Part shown: positions 1 to 11,660 of the stretch, in pieces | Layout of the letters: each line of letters starts with the position of its first letter | Numbering within the stretch: position 1 is the first letter of the stretch | Source of the DNA: Rhynchonema sp. JSB1_4 | Lineage: Eukaryota > Nematoda > Chromadorea > Monhysterida > Xyalidae | Length of the DNA: 64,000 bases | NCBI GenBank assembly: GCA_030248065.1 | Contig: JASAMV010004418.1 | Span: 1-64,000, forward strand | Direction: 5' to 3' | The notes under the pieces: model-generated | Seen by the model: only the letters and a program-made list of their open reading frames with translations | Told to the model about the DNA's origin: nothing | Database searches by the model: none | Position numbers and translations under genes: made by a program

Positions 1-154
1 CTCGTTGGAGAATTTTTGGAATTTTTGAGGACAAAAGCTGGCGATCCTACCGTGGCCAGGCTCTTAAAAAAAGTATAAACCACGCAAAAATGAATCGATT
101 CCAGAACTGATTTCAGAATCGCTCTGCGAGCCTTTACAAGCGAGTTTCGAAAAT

Positions 155-775
155 CCGAACTTCGCACGCCTCATTTGACGTCCGATGTACTTCGCACGCC
201 TCATTCTAAACGTACTTGGTACGCCGCATCATATATCAGCATGGTACAAGCCACTGCAGATGTCAGTGGTACATATTACACGAATGAACTTGGCACGCCT
301 CATTTGAAGTGGGGTGACTTTCGCACGCCTCATTTGAAGTGGATGTGACTTTCGCACGCCTCATTTGAAGTGGGTGTGTCTTTCGCACGCCTCAATTGAT
401 GTCATACGTCTTTTACGCGCCTCATCTTACGTCTGATGTCTTTCGCACGCCTCATTTGGCGTCGGATGTCTTTCGCACGCCTCATTTGACGTCGGATGTC
501 TTTCGCACGCCTCACTGCACGTCGCACGCCTCATTTTGTGTCGGTTGTCTTTCGCACGCCTCATCTTGGGTGATTTTGGCACGCCTCAGTGTACTTGGCA
601 CGCCTCACTGTACGTCGCACGCCTCATTTGACGACGTTTGTCTTTCGCACGCCTCACTGTACGTCGCACGCCTCATTTGACGACGTTTGTCTTTCGCACG
701 CCTCAGTGTAGGTCGCATGCCTCATTTGACGACGTTTGTCTTTCGCACGCCTCATCTGAAGGGCTGCACTTCGCA
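155..775. repeat. Minisatellite array built on CGCACGCCTCA
   Basis: Irregular tandem array with units of roughly 25-37 bases. Each carries the core CGCACGCCTCA followed by TTTGACGTC or TTTGAAGTG and then a GATGTCTTT-type spacer. The core recurs more than 15 times and unit length varies, as expected for a diverged minisatellite. Short open frames across it only translate the repeat and are not treated as genes. Confidence 0.9.
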
Positions 776-2095
776 CGCAAAAATTGCTTTTTTGACGATT
801 CTGGAATGAACCGTCACGTCACCGTGTGCGATTTCGGAATTTTGACCGTTTCTTGTCCACAGCAAGAGATAGTATGGGCATGTTATATATCGTTCGATAG
901 CTACGTTGAAGCTACATCGTTTGATGCTATCAAATGTGCAATATTCTTTAACAGTAACGACTTATAGCCAAATTTCTTATTCAGGCTGGCATGGCTGCAG
1001 CAGCCGGACCATGGGGTTTGAAGTCTTGAAACTTACCTAGATTGTTGGACTGTGCGTTTATCTGACTTTCTCGTTTCCAATTCAATGCAATACGTAGCTT
1101 ATTTACATCACATTTCCGTCAATGAATGCAACTATGCAGTTTAGTGGCAATTTTTAGGTTTTTTTCGGCCTGTCACGCCGCTATCCAAGTGTTTTCAAAT
1201 TTAAAAACCTTATTTTCTGGTACTTTCGAAAATTTTTCTAATGCATCTTCATTTCTGCAACACAAAGCGCGGCCCCAAATTTAGAGACAAACTTGTGTTT
1301 TCGAAAAATGTAGCCGATTTTTGGAACATTTCGCACCCTCACCGAGTGAAGTAATGTTTTGAGCGACTGAAGTTCTCATGATAAGCTATCCAGAAAATGT
1401 TGTAATCTCATCCGCGTGTTACTTGACTTTCAACTCATTTGGGGTTTCTGCATCTGTCGTTTCAAGTTGTGAAAAAAAATCTTTTTTTCTGACCGAAAAG
1501 TCGCTCTACCAAGAGATTTGTGCGTGATATATGCTGTCACAGTGCTTTCCAACGCTGTATAACACAATGACCTGCTACCCTTCCTTCGGTTACTGTATGT
1601 CCCGAGCCCTTTAAGGGAATGAGCTCGCTTTGCATGAGGCTTGCTTTCACAATCATCCGTTTGCGTGATGTGTACAACCTGGTCTTCAAAGCTTTTTTTT
1701 GGGGGTTGAAAGCATGGCTGTTGGCTTTTTTCACCTCTATTTATTCCACACACTCACTCCACAGAGTGCACTTTGGGAACATACCGTAGCGCTAAAATCC
1801 ATATGTACATCCAGACCTGTTCGTTAGCCAAAATATGTATGTCAGCATTTGTTCATTTTGCCAAAAAGTTACGGATTGCCGGCTTTTTTAATACAATAAA
1901 TTACGTAAATTTCTGTTTCATATGTAATATTATGTAATATGTAATACGTAAAATAATATACAGTATGTATGTCACAATTACATGTACATATTACATATAT
2001 TTGCACAGCTCTGTGCACACAGTGATATCGGTTAATATTATAAACATATATTGAACGTTGAGGGAGTAAATACTGTACCTGTGTGCAGGGCATAA
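776..2095. other. No recognisable gene
   Basis: A+T-rich sequence with only short unspliced open frames. I saw no convincing splice-bounded exon on either strand. Around 1900-2080 it is rich in TATGTA/TACATA. Confidence 0.5.
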
Positions 2096-2155
2096 CTTCC
2101 TGGGGGCCCAGAGGGTAGGTATAGCAAGCCATGGCCCCCCTGGGCCCCCAGGAAG
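2096..2155. repeat. Perfect G/C-rich inverted repeat (hairpin)
   Basis: CTTCCTGGGGGCCCAG at 2096-2111 is the exact reverse complement of CTGGGCCCCCAGGAAG at 2140-2155. The loop is 28 bases. It stands in otherwise A+T-rich sequence. Confidence 0.85.
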
Positions 2156-2224
2156 AATCGTGCACGCGCTAACATCTGCATGCATGCGCTATGGCGCATG
2201 TCTCTTGAGATAAACATAATGTTA

Positions 2225-2342
2225 AAAAACCAATTTCAGACACGAGGAACAAGTAATCACACAATTAAGCATGTCCATCCATCAAAAACCAATTTCAGAC
2301 ACGAGGAACAAGTAATCACACAAGTAAGCATGTCCATCCATC
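2225..2342. repeat. Two-copy direct tandem duplication, 59-bp unit
   Basis: Positions 2225-2283 and 2284-2342 are nearly identical. The unit begins AAAAACCAATTTCAGACACG and the copies differ at one visible base near the end (ATTAAGC versus AGTAAGC). It looks like a recent duplication. Confidence 0.85.
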
Positions 2343-2444
2343 ACGTTCAGAATCCATCGTGCACCCAAAACATGGATAAAAAAATCAGAGCCAGTTCTAA
2401 ATGGCTTTTTCCGGTTTCCGGTCGCCGGTTAACGGATTTGAATT

Positions 2445-2580
2445 AGGGCGAAAAACGGAAACCGGAAACTGAATGATTGTGAAAGTAGCTTTCGGAAACC
2501 TGAAAACACATTTTGGTGGAAAACCGGATTTGAAGCCAATTCCGGATACCGAAAAACGGATGATTGTGAAAGCGCCCTAA
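2445..2580. repeat. Short MITE-like element with TTAGGGCG/CGCCCTAA ends
   Basis: About 136 bp bounded by TTAGGGCG at the left and CGCCCTAA at the right. The interior repeats CGGAAACCGGAAA-like words and ATGATTGTGAAAG twice. It has no coding capacity. Confidence 0.4.
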
Positions 2581-2765
2581 ATACTGCACCAGCAAGAGTT
2601 AGACTGTTTCATGATGCTCGGATATAACATCTGTCCGACTCAGAGCCGCTCTGTCCGTCGCTAGAAAAACACGAAATGCTATATCAATAGCTACGGTATT
2701 GGCATTAAAAATTCAGGGTCGTCGACGACCCTCTGTGGCGGACCACCGACATCTTCATCGGTATA

Positions 2766-3131
2766 TTAAAGCCGACTTCCTTGCCGCTGACCTTTTTTAA
2801 AACTAAAAAATAGCGAGTAGAGGAGCGCAGCCGCTCTCACTGCCATGTATTTTACCTTGTGCACGGCCGCTTCTCCACCAGTCAATTCAGAGTATGTGCA
2901 GTGGATATACCGCCAGTAGTCTGATGCTTGTTCGTTGATAGTTCGCCATTGAAGATATCTTCGCCCATCACCATAAGGCTTTGACAATGTGTCTTGTCCG
3001 AACATAAACAACACTTGGTGTTGTGGCACGTAGCCGGCGGCACCTGAGATGGTATAGATTCGAAGGTTGGTTCCCACCCGATGTGCCACTACCACCGCTG
3101 TGCCCGTGATCTGTTTATCTTGGCACAGCAC
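2766..3131 (-). CDS. Possible exon, unrecognised
   Basis: A 121-codon frame on the minus strand with a plausible acceptor (AACAG) near its 5' end and an AAG|GTAAAA donor-like site near residue 93. The part before that site has balanced composition (segments such as GYVPQHQVLFMFG and TINEQASDYWRYIHC), while the tail after it is basic and low quality. I do not recognise the protein and cannot connect it to neighbouring exons. It may be a single exon of an unseen gene or chance. Confidence 0.25.
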   Translation of the reverse strand: MLCQDKQITGTAVVVAHRVGTNLRIYTISGAAGYVPQHQVLFMFGQDTLSKPYGDGRRYLQWRTINEQASDYWRYIHCTYSELTGGEAAVHKVKYMAVRAAALLYSLFFSFKKGQRQGSRL

Positions 3132-3564
3132 TCATCATGTTCATTGCACGGACAGTTCCACTCTGATAAAATTGGTCTGAAATAATAGTAATAGTCTAAA
3201 TCTGGCCAGTATACTGTATGACGTATTTCCTCTGAACGAACCCCCTTTGTTGCATAGAAGCCCAGGCACAGAGCACGGTTAAAAAAAATAGAAGCGCCCT
3301 CCTGACACGCAGAAACCCAGCAATTGTTCGGGGTCCTTCCCTACAACACACTCAGATTCCATTACTGATTCCATTTTTGATACATCACGGCTTACTGACT
3401 ATAATTTTGGGAGGTTAGAGAACATTTCTTAGTTTATATACGCACATTCCTTCACTATTCTTTAAATTATAGCCCGTTAGCCGCGTATAAACAACTATAT
3501 GTAGGTTTTGAATCAAAAACACCTGAAAAATAAAAGCCCCGTCTTGATAGAAGCCCCGCCCCCT

Positions 3565-4213
3565 TAAAGGGGGCCTTTCGCATTTCAAACCCCCTTCAAG
3601 CTTGGCATGTGTTTAGACAGTGGTCAAGGCGTCATAAAAGTCAAACACACCGGAGGTCTAACGTTCAGCATGCGGCCAGGAGACGCCCTTCAAGAAGAAC
3701 ATCCGCTAACAAAATCAAATGTGGACCAGCCCAATTTCTACCTGCGCATTCAGGCAACTCGCCTGATGACAAGGGTGGTCAAGGCGCAGAATGTTTCACA
3801 CGATATTTGCCCCTGCCTCACTATAGAATTTCGCTTTTCTTTTTATTTCGTATTGCAACGAATTGTTCATGCGTGGCTGCTAAATGTTTCAAGGTCTGCT
3901 TGTCGCGCTGGAACAATTCGTTGAAATACGAAATATAAAGAAAAGCGAAATTCCATAGTTAGTGGTGTTGCACGTTTCATGCGAAACATTCATTCGCCTT
4001 GACACCTTTTTGATCAAGCAGTTTGCCTGAATGCGCAGGTATAAATTGGGCTGGTCCGCGGCACACTTTGTTCCCGGATGTTCTTCTTAAAGTGCATCTC
4101 CTGGTCGCATGCTGCAGATTGAGTTCTTGGTGCGTGAGTTTAATAACGCCCTGAACAATATTCAAATGCGTGCAAAGTTTGAAGGCGGTTTGAAATGCGA
4201 AAGGCCCCCTTTA
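3565..4213. mobile_element. 649-bp foldback element, family F1 copy 1
   Basis: The two halves are reverse complements over most of their length. TAAAGGGGGCCTTTCGC at the left end pairs with GCGAAAGGCCCCCTTTA at the right. CCAGCCCAATTT and CTGCGCATTCAGGCAA in the left arm recur inverted near 4020-4055. Arms are about 300 bp with a short centre near 3890. No transposase is encoded, so this is a non-autonomous foldback or MITE-type element. A related copy lies near 9060-9700. Confidence 0.85.
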
Positions 4214-4810
4214 AATTAGTCATTGGCGTGACAGCAAACTTTGTCAGCACGCACTAGCGCTGGGTGGTCTTGCAGTGGCGCTGGGAAGCCTAAGCATAAG
4301 CCTTAGAGCTCCTTCATTGGTTAGCGGAATTTGCAATAGCACGTGGGATTGTGAAATGATTGAAAGGGCGGGACTGAGATGTACCAAGTCAGGGACTGCA
4401 TCACGCTGAAACCTGGGTATATTGCGAACGTGTCTTCTCTTGGAATTAGCTTTATCTGGACCGAAATGGAGGACTGAGTTTGGTAGGGACTGCGGGACTG
4501 AGATGCCGGGATTTAGCTAAGACGGTCAGTATGTCCTTAAATGTTTATTGGACAGTGTCAGGTCGAAAAGATTGACTAGACGCCCGCCCCGCCCCACCCG
4601 CGGCGCCTATATCTTGGAGTTCTTGCTGCATGTGGTTTGTTCACCCTAGTTTTAACCCATTATAGCATCAAAAAACAGTAATTTACTTGTTTGTCCCCTT
4701 TGTAGCATCAGAACTTTATGGCTTTTTTTTAACAAGATACAACTGCCCGAGGGCGCTCTAATCCGAGTAACACATGAAAGTTAGGTGTACAGAGCTTTAA
4801 GGTCGTTATA
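4214..4810. other. No recognisable gene
   Basis: Intergenic sequence. I found no exon with acceptable splice borders and no clear repeat boundary. Confidence 0.4.
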
Positions 4811-4935
4811 GTTGTCCCCTCGATAGTCGAATGGATGAAGCGTTAGACTCACAACCTAACGCCTCGAGTTCGATACCGCGCAGATGACATATCAGCCTGA
4901 TGACGACAGCAGGATACCCTGTCGAAACGTCGCAA
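4811..4935 (+). repeat. tRNA-derived SINE-like head followed by a hammerhead-like motif
   Basis: The sequence at 4820-4878 has a pol III A-box-like TAGTCGAATGG, a GTTAG...CTAAC anticodon-like stem and a B-box-like AGTTCGATACC. The T-stem does not pair, so it is not a working tRNA. Directly downstream (4895-4930) is CTGATGA, then GACAG and CTGTC able to pair around a 9-base loop, then GAAAC. This is the order of a hammerhead core, but with an extra C before the stem. A tRNA-derived SINE or retrozyme relic is the best reading. Confidence 0.45.
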
Positions 4936-5965
4936 CTGCCCCCCAACAAGCGCCTTACCCTAACACAACACCACTTCTTCAGGCCTACACCCAGTAGTTG
5001 GCAATAAGACCACAAAAAAATTTTCGCAAGCGGTACACCAAAGAGCAAATTTTTAAGACCGATCCCTTCCCAAATGCACAAAATACTCGTTTCCAACGGT
5101 TTGGGTGGGACGAATGCGTTTATTTGAAAAGAAAACTTACCGCGTCCAGGATAGACTCCAAGACTCGGTTGTGTGATCCAATTACGTGAGGTTTTGTTGT
5201 AAAACCGGACATCGTCGCCAGCTGAAACGGAACTACCAATTAAATTTTATGCAAATAAGTCAATGTACCGACAATCACCAACACTAAGATCGATTAGCTT
5301 GAACGAGTCCCGCTCTTTTCGTCCGCCTGGGGGTTTGGTTTCAGAGGCGGCCGGCTGGGGTTGCAACTCAAAATTTGCTTTCGCTCACAACTTCACAGAT
5401 GCCAGTCGGCATTCAGTTGATTGCGATCCGCTTTTTTTCACCCAATCGTTTGCGATAGCGACCGACATTGTCAAAGGTGCCCAGCCAGGAGTAGAAAAAT
5501 ATTTTGGATCAGGAGCCGGTTTCTATTCGGTGTAGGACTCTTACCCCGTATAAGTGCTATTTCCACTTCTACCGGGAATAGAATGTGATTTTCTATTAAT
5601 TTTTCAGCCAATGTGTTGAGTTTTACCCTCCCGTTCGCCATTCTACCCCCAAGGGTAGATTTCAATGAAAGATAATTTGGAGCAGCTGGGCTGACGCTGA
5701 CACCAAGATGAAAACTCTGTCGCGTTGCACTACAGCGTTGACTGATTTCCAGCAGAACTTGAGTGAATATGAGCACAACTTCAGCATTCATCTTCGCGAC
5801 AGCGTCCTGAGATGAGAAGAACTCATGGTAGTCGCACTAATTCCCACACACACACCCAGTGGGGCGCCCCACCAAATAGAGGGAGATTCAAAAGTACCGA
5901 AAAGCAGATTGCTATGTTTCTGATCATAGCGTGTGATAGACCGAACGGATATTGTTCGTTTATGG
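4936..5965. other. No recognisable gene
   Basis: Several 60-105-codon frames overlap on both strands but none has convincing splice borders or recognisable composition. Confidence 0.4.
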
Positions 5966-6612
5966 CTTAAACCTGGCCCGCCACTATTGACATTTGAAAT
6001 TTTTGGTTTGTTTTTTTTGCTCTAATTTAGTTGCCGACATCGAGACGAATAAGGTTTATATTCATGACTTTTTGATTTAGTGCAGATTTTATATCGAAAT
6101 CAATCGATAAACACCGGTTCTCGGGAACAAGATTAAAAAATAGATAGACCCTTACTGTATTTCTTGGCAATCACGTCAGCCAGGAGCAAAATTTTGAATT
6201 GCCGCCAATTGTCATAGGCTTACAGTGTGCTTTTAGGGACTTTACGCTCCCGACTTTACGCTCCCACTACACAGTGCTGCCAGTGCGCGCGCTTACAACA
6301 CATGTGTTATGCACTGAAAAACAGAGCGGCACTGTACAAAACGCATGGGCAAAATCACGTGACTACCGTATGCTTGTGATAAGAAGCAGTCGGCCATCTT
6401 GAATATTTGTTCTTGTGTACCTGAAATGCACTAAATGGGAGTCTATCTATTTTTTGGAATTTTGTTCCCGAGAACGGGTGTTTATGGATTTATTTCGGTA
6501 TTAAATCGGCACTTACAAGCCACGAATAAAAACCTTGTTCGTCTCGATGCCGGCAACAGAAAGATCATAAAAACAGCAAAAATTTCAAATATCAGTGGCA
6601 GGCCAGGTTTAA
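5966..6612. mobile_element. 647-bp foldback element, family F2
   Basis: TAAACCTGGCCCGCCACT at the left end is mirrored by AGTGGCAGGCCAGGTTTA at the right with one base difference. GCCGACATCGAGACGAA near 6033 pairs with TTCGTCTCGATGCCGGC near 6538. The ACCGGTTCTCGGGAACAA region pairs with the TTCCCGAGAACGGGT region near 6465. Arms extend about 180 bp around a roughly 270-bp centre. No coding frame resembles a transposase. Confidence 0.85.
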
Positions 6613-7039
6613 GGAAGTCGTCAGGCGATTGGGAATACTGTGGATAGCATGACTTGAATGAGACACACCGATTCCTTATACGTAGGTACCGTATGTATAA
6701 GTGTACGTGTTTCCCAAACAAAACATTTTCAGAAGAGGGAAAAATGGTTTTTGGATTGACGGGGTCGAGCTTCCATTATCTCTGATTTGAATAGCAATAG
6801 TCATTTGACACAGGAACTGAATTTGGACCTGCTGATCTAGTCCATCTGCATTCCTTGCACCCTCTATGTAATGTGTTGAGTTGGTATGCCCAAGGTTTTA
6901 TGCGCAAGTTCACAAATGCAACTTCGGCTTGAACTTCACGAACAAGTGCCGAGGTACATAACCTGCAGCTTTCTTATCAATAGACACCTTTGGTGAAACA
7001 TCACCTGAAGTTACCTTATAGGATGTCAAACTATTATAC

Positions 7040-8490
7040 TTATTTGTGCTTGCGTTGCCTGATGACCAGACCTAGGCACCATAGCCGGTGCAATCAACTT
7101 ATTTTGTGCAATATTCCGAAACGGACTATGGACACAACTAAATTTTTTTGGCAGTTTCGGCCGGTGAGGAATGGAACCGGGCTTGGGTTAGGTGGTACCC
7201 TAGGCTGTGAAATATCATTCTTGTTATCATGCATATCAGCCTTAGTTTCAGCCTTAGCTGGCTTATGCAGAGCAGATAGCTCGCTTATCGCTGGGGGGTT
7301 GGCTGAGGTATGCAGCCTGGATTCGATGGCCGAACCCGCTAACAATGAAGGGCGGAACACTGGGCGTGCCACGGACCCGGACGTATCACACTGATCACTT
7401 ATGGAAGCCACCGAAAGCGGTAGTGTGTTCGAATGGACAGGAGGGTGGTCCGGCGCTGTATACGTGCATTGCCGGAGGTTTCGCTTGTTTCTGCTTTGAG
7501 AGAGAGCACCGGGCTGGCCGAATGTCCCTCCTTATCCCCTATCAACTTGCCATCTATGAACCTGACGTTGGTCGATCCGGACTCCATATCCGACCGAAGG
7601 CGACAGCTTCAGTCATCAATCCTAAGGTCTCTCCGACCGAGCCGTAACCGCACAGTGGGTGCGCCTCCGAATCAGCATTCTGTGGCCGGATATCACGCAC
7701 TCCTCCGCACGTGACTTGTTGATTTGGAAAAGATCGCGCGCCCTTTTTCTGAGAGAGTCCCTGGTGTTTTTGTGTTCTCTGTGTGTGAAATTCAGTATTG
7801 TGAGACTGTCGCTAACCGTTGTGTGATAAAGCATCGAGAAAGAATAACCCGCGGGATTACATTCGTGAGGGAATCTGCGTGAAACGCAACCCCGGAGTGG
7901 CCAGTGGCACTCGGCGGGGCCTTTTGCGAGGTTTAGTGTTTGGCCATTGTTCGTGTGTTCAACCCCGTGTTTCCAGCTTAGGCCCGCCCGTTCGTGCCGT
8001 GGCCGGGTCTCCAAGTGTACGCAGGAGGCCGTATCGTAAGGCGCAGGGCAGTGAATTACGACTACAATTCGCTACAACATCATATCCATTCATAATTGAG
8101 GTGGAACCCCGCGGGTCGGGACGATCTGCGCCTAGAAACGAGTGCCCACGATCGGTGGCCATTGCCTCGTCCGGGCCATCACCCTATGTTGCCCAGACGG
8201 CAAGACCGCGCCGATTTTTGACATGTCTAACGTTTCGTCCAAGCGGGGCATCTGAGTCTATAAGCATCTGAGCTTATAGAGGACGGGGCCGAGGGTAAAT
8301 CAAAACCCAAAACCCGATGGCAACCGTCCGTCTTACCAATCCTTTTGTCGGTCACGGACATAGCCGTAGCATTGGCTCTCGGCGCGCCCGTGACCGAACT
8401 ACCCATAAAACACCAAGAAAAATCACCCGGGTTCGACTCGAAGGCCGAATCCCGCTTATCCGTCGACCCCCCCCCCCCCCCCGAAATATA
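7040..8490. other. G+C-rich block without identifiable gene; possible degraded retroelement
   Basis: This block is visibly richer in G+C than its surroundings and holds longer open frames than average (for example 150 codons at 7819-8271 plus). None has splice borders or motifs I recognise (no reverse transcriptase, no zinc knuckle). It ends in a 16-base C run near 8467-8482. The composition shift suggests old inserted DNA such as a non-LTR element 5' part, but I cannot show that. Confidence 0.3.
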
Positions 8491-9059
8491 CATATGCGAC
8501 TGTAGTGACCAACTGAAAAACCGTTTTCCCGGAGCCCGGTGATTTTCGAAAATAAATTACCCGCAGAAATTATCGGTATTTTGTTTTTCCGAGAAAATGT
8601 GTTTTTTGTCTGAAAACGGCGAAAAGTTTTCTTGAGCGTTCAGACCTATATTACAAAATTGTTCCAAAAAGGCCTAAAACAGCTGAAAGAAGCCGTTTTT
8701 CATGCCTGGAACACGCAGGATTAACGAACCGTAAGCAAGCAAAAATTGCTCAAGAATTGGGTGCTTTTAGCTTTGGAATTCCTTAAGTACCGGTAATTTA
8801 TTTGAAAAACAAACAGTTTATTTCGAAAATTTAAATTACCGTAATTTTATTCACTACATGATCTTGACACGTCATACAGCAGATGACGTTTGTGGCCAGC
8901 TAAGACGGAGATACATATACACACGTATTTCATACTCATTGGGCTGGTATGGTACCGTTGACGATGTCGTTCTCACCCGATATTGCACCAGACGAATGGT
9001 AGATTGGATAATCAGCTGAGTCTCGACCACCATAAAATTCTGCGTGAAAACATATTTTG

Positions 9060-9700
9060 ATGTGAGTCCAACTTTTAGCATGCAATCAAGAGATGCATTT
9101 TTGAAGAGGAACATATCCGGGAACAGAACCCGCCGCGGTCCAGCCCAATTCCTGCAGCGATTTCAGAAGTGATCAAGGCAAAGAGAGTTCGCTGGCATTT
9201 GCTGCTGAATGCACTGAGTGCCATCATGTTGCACTGTTTTGCACTGCTTTCGCAGATAGAACGAGGGGTCAGGTGGCTCGTAGTCAGTGCGAAGGCCTTT
9301 GGCAATTTACCTCAAAAGAGCCCCGCAGCAGATCTTATTGCTGCGCCGTGACACCGCCGAAACTCATGAATATTTGCTTTTGTTTGTATCGATCCGCTAT
9401 TCTCCCAGCGCGTCAACCGCAACGCAGAGCATGAAACATTTAGGGTGTCATTGGAACGATTAGTCAAAATCCGAACATTAAAATGACAAATTTTATTGTG
9501 AGTCCGCTGCAAATGTTTTAGCGAAACATTCTTCGCCTTGATCGCTTCTTTCACACATTATGTTTGCCTGAATGCGAAGGTAAAAATTGAACTGGTCTGC
9601 ACCGGGTTTTTATTCCGGACGTTCCTCTCGAAGCACATCTCCTTTTCGACCGTTGCTCATTGGGTTCTTGGTGTGTCTGACTTTTATACGCTCACACCAG
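9060..9700. mobile_element. Diverged foldback element, family F1 copy 2
   Basis: The right half (GTTTGCCTGAATGCGAAGG, GAACTGGTCTGC, CCGGACGTTC, AAGCACATCTCC, GGGTTCTTGGTG) matches the right arm of the element at 3565-4213 with scattered substitutions. The left half (GGTCCAGCCCAATTCCTGC, GATCAAGGCAAAGA) matches the opposite arm. Boundaries are approximate because the ends have decayed. Confidence 0.7.
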
Positions 9701-10316
9701 TGTTTTTTAAAAAAAATATCGTTGGCATTCACGAATCCACGAAAGGATTGGTTGGAGAGTTCGGTAGAAAATTCAGTAGAAAGATACGGAAGGAAAGCAC
9801 AAGTTCGAAGTTCGATGGAAAAGCTGTCCAACTAATGAAGTTCAATGAACTCCTCATATTAGTGGAAGATCAGCGGAAAGTTGGGTGGAAACGCTCGCGT
9901 TTAATTTTGGCACGTATAAGCTCCGTGAAACATCACAATCACAAACCAACCAAATCTACACAATTCCCAAACCCAGATTTCTAATAGAAGTGAACATTTG
10001 CTTTAAAAAATGGCTCGCAAACCGATGCGGCTAAACGTTGTTTTTGTTTCTGGATCATGTGGCTATTATCTGGTGCATCTGCACCTGGGGCATCCCGTCT
10101 GCGAGAGCCAGGTCGAAACGGACAACCAAAAACACGCTGCATAAAGCACAACCCAGTGTCTTACAGCTTACGTAAACATCGAAGTTTTTGCAACTAAGAT
10201 GGCTTTCTGAAATTATCCGGCCATTCACAAGGCGTTTCAACAATCTTAGAGAACGATTTCTCGGCTATCACAACGCGCAAGCATTTGTTCTCGGTTCTCT
10301 TAGAGAACAGAGTATA

Positions 10317-10593
10317 ATTGGTCGCACAATGACCATACTATAAGAATTCATCAAATCAATCCTGATTTTCAGGTTGAGTCACTCTCAACCACTGTGCTGT
10401 TTGTCATTCTCTCAAAACATCTTCATCTGAAAATAATCTAGCAGAGCACCCACGTTGCTGCGGGTATTTAACATTTTACTGACTACATTCTTTGTGTGTG
10501 ATCGCGCAACGCAACGTCATTGCCCCATCACTTTCCTGCTTCACGATTCAGGAAAAAATTGACCAATTCTTACATAGTTATTGTGCATCCAAT
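10317..10593. mobile_element. 277-bp MITE, family M copy 1
   Basis: Ends ATTGGTCGCACAATGACC... and ...TTGTGCATCCAAT form imperfect terminal inverted repeats. The interior (CAACCACTGTGCT, CGCAACGCAACGTCATTGCC, GATTCAGG) is shared with 10599-11582 and, inverted, with 13625-13901. Length equals the 13.6-kb copy exactly. Non-coding. Confidence 0.85.
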
Positions 10594-10598
10594 ATCGT

Positions 10599-11582
10599 AT
10601 TGGTCGCACAATGACCATATAAGAATTCATCAAATCAATCCTGATTTTCACGTTCATTCACTCTTAACCACTGTGCTCAGGGTTGTTTCAAAAAAGTTGT
10701 TAATTTAAATTAATTGAAATTGTTAATTTTTTTGAAACTCAGATTTTGTTTTTTAATGAAAAAAGTTGCCCAAAATGGGCTGAAATGTCTAAAAGGCCTT
10801 TTTCGGGGCAAAAAATGGCACTTTTTTTCTGTGGATGGGGCAATTTTTCCGAATTATTTTTCGGCGCCCTGTATTGTCCCCAAATCCGTACAGGGATGCG
10901 CGGGGCTGGTCTTTTATAGTGATGTGGCACCGATAATATACTATTGCATGCCACTACACATGTATTGTATATGCAGGTCTGGTGCAAAACCGGGCGCGCA
11001 AAGTCGATCTGACACGCAAGATTTGTGCTGTAATCGATATTTTGATGGTCGTATATCACATATGTATATACGGCATTAGATGCATTAAAATACGTTGTAC
11101 GGCATGCTACACTACATTAGAGTAACATCGTTTGTCAACATCAACCTCAGACTGGTCGGAGACCATAGAATCTGCACAATACTACCGGGTGTCACCACAC
11201 AAGTTGGGTCTCAGGCGAAAATTTTTCAATTTTTGAAAAATATGTTGTATCGATTTCATTTATCCTGAAACATCGTTTGCAACACTTTTTCTAATAAAAA
11301 AATTTTTCGTCGAAATAAAAATCAAAAAAAATTTTTTTTTAAAAAGCTCGTTAATTAAAAAAAATTTTTTCAACCCTGACTGTGCTATTTGTGATTCTCA
11401 CAAAACATTTTCAGCTAATATTAATCTGCAGATCAACCACGTTGCCGCAGGTCTGAAGCATTCTTTTTACGGCATGTTTTGTGTGCGATCACGCAACGCA
11501 ACGTCATTGCCTCGTCACTGTCCCCCTTTACGATTCAAGAAAAAAATTTAACCAATTCTTATAAAGTCATTGTGCGACCAAT
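10599..11582. mobile_element. MITE family M copy 2, split by a hAT-type MITE
   Basis: Starts ATTGGTCGCACAATGACC just 5 bp after copy 1 and in the same orientation, and ends GTCATTGTGCGACCAAT at 11582. The copy is continuous once the 701-bp insert at 10678-11378 and one 8-bp target duplication are removed. Two like-oriented copies side by side suggest a target preference or a local duplication. Confidence 0.85.
10678..11378. mobile_element. 701-bp hAT-type MITE inside MITE M
   Basis: Begins CAGGGTTG and ends CAACCCTG, with the 8-bp direct repeat ACTGTGCT on each side (10670-10677 and 11379-11386). CAGGG ends with 8-bp target duplications are the hAT superfamily hallmark. The interior shares long segments with the element at 50134-50618 (CTGTGGAT/CTGTGGAC, TACAGGGATGCGCGGGG, CACCACACAAGTT). 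No transposase. Confidence 0.9.
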
Positions 11583-11660
11583 ATCACAGAGCATCACACA
11601 AAGCCTAAGCCGAAGCCAATACCGCTACTGTCAGTTCTTCCGTTATTCGTCATGATGTTG

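Noticed and set aside
396..967. ORFs across the left-end array
   Set aside because: They translate the CGCACGCCTCA minisatellite.
9740..9990. Possible exon reading LESSVENSVERYGRKAQV
   Set aside because: Repetitive wording similar to foldback DNA (GTTCGGTAGAAAATTC) and no acceptable splice pair.
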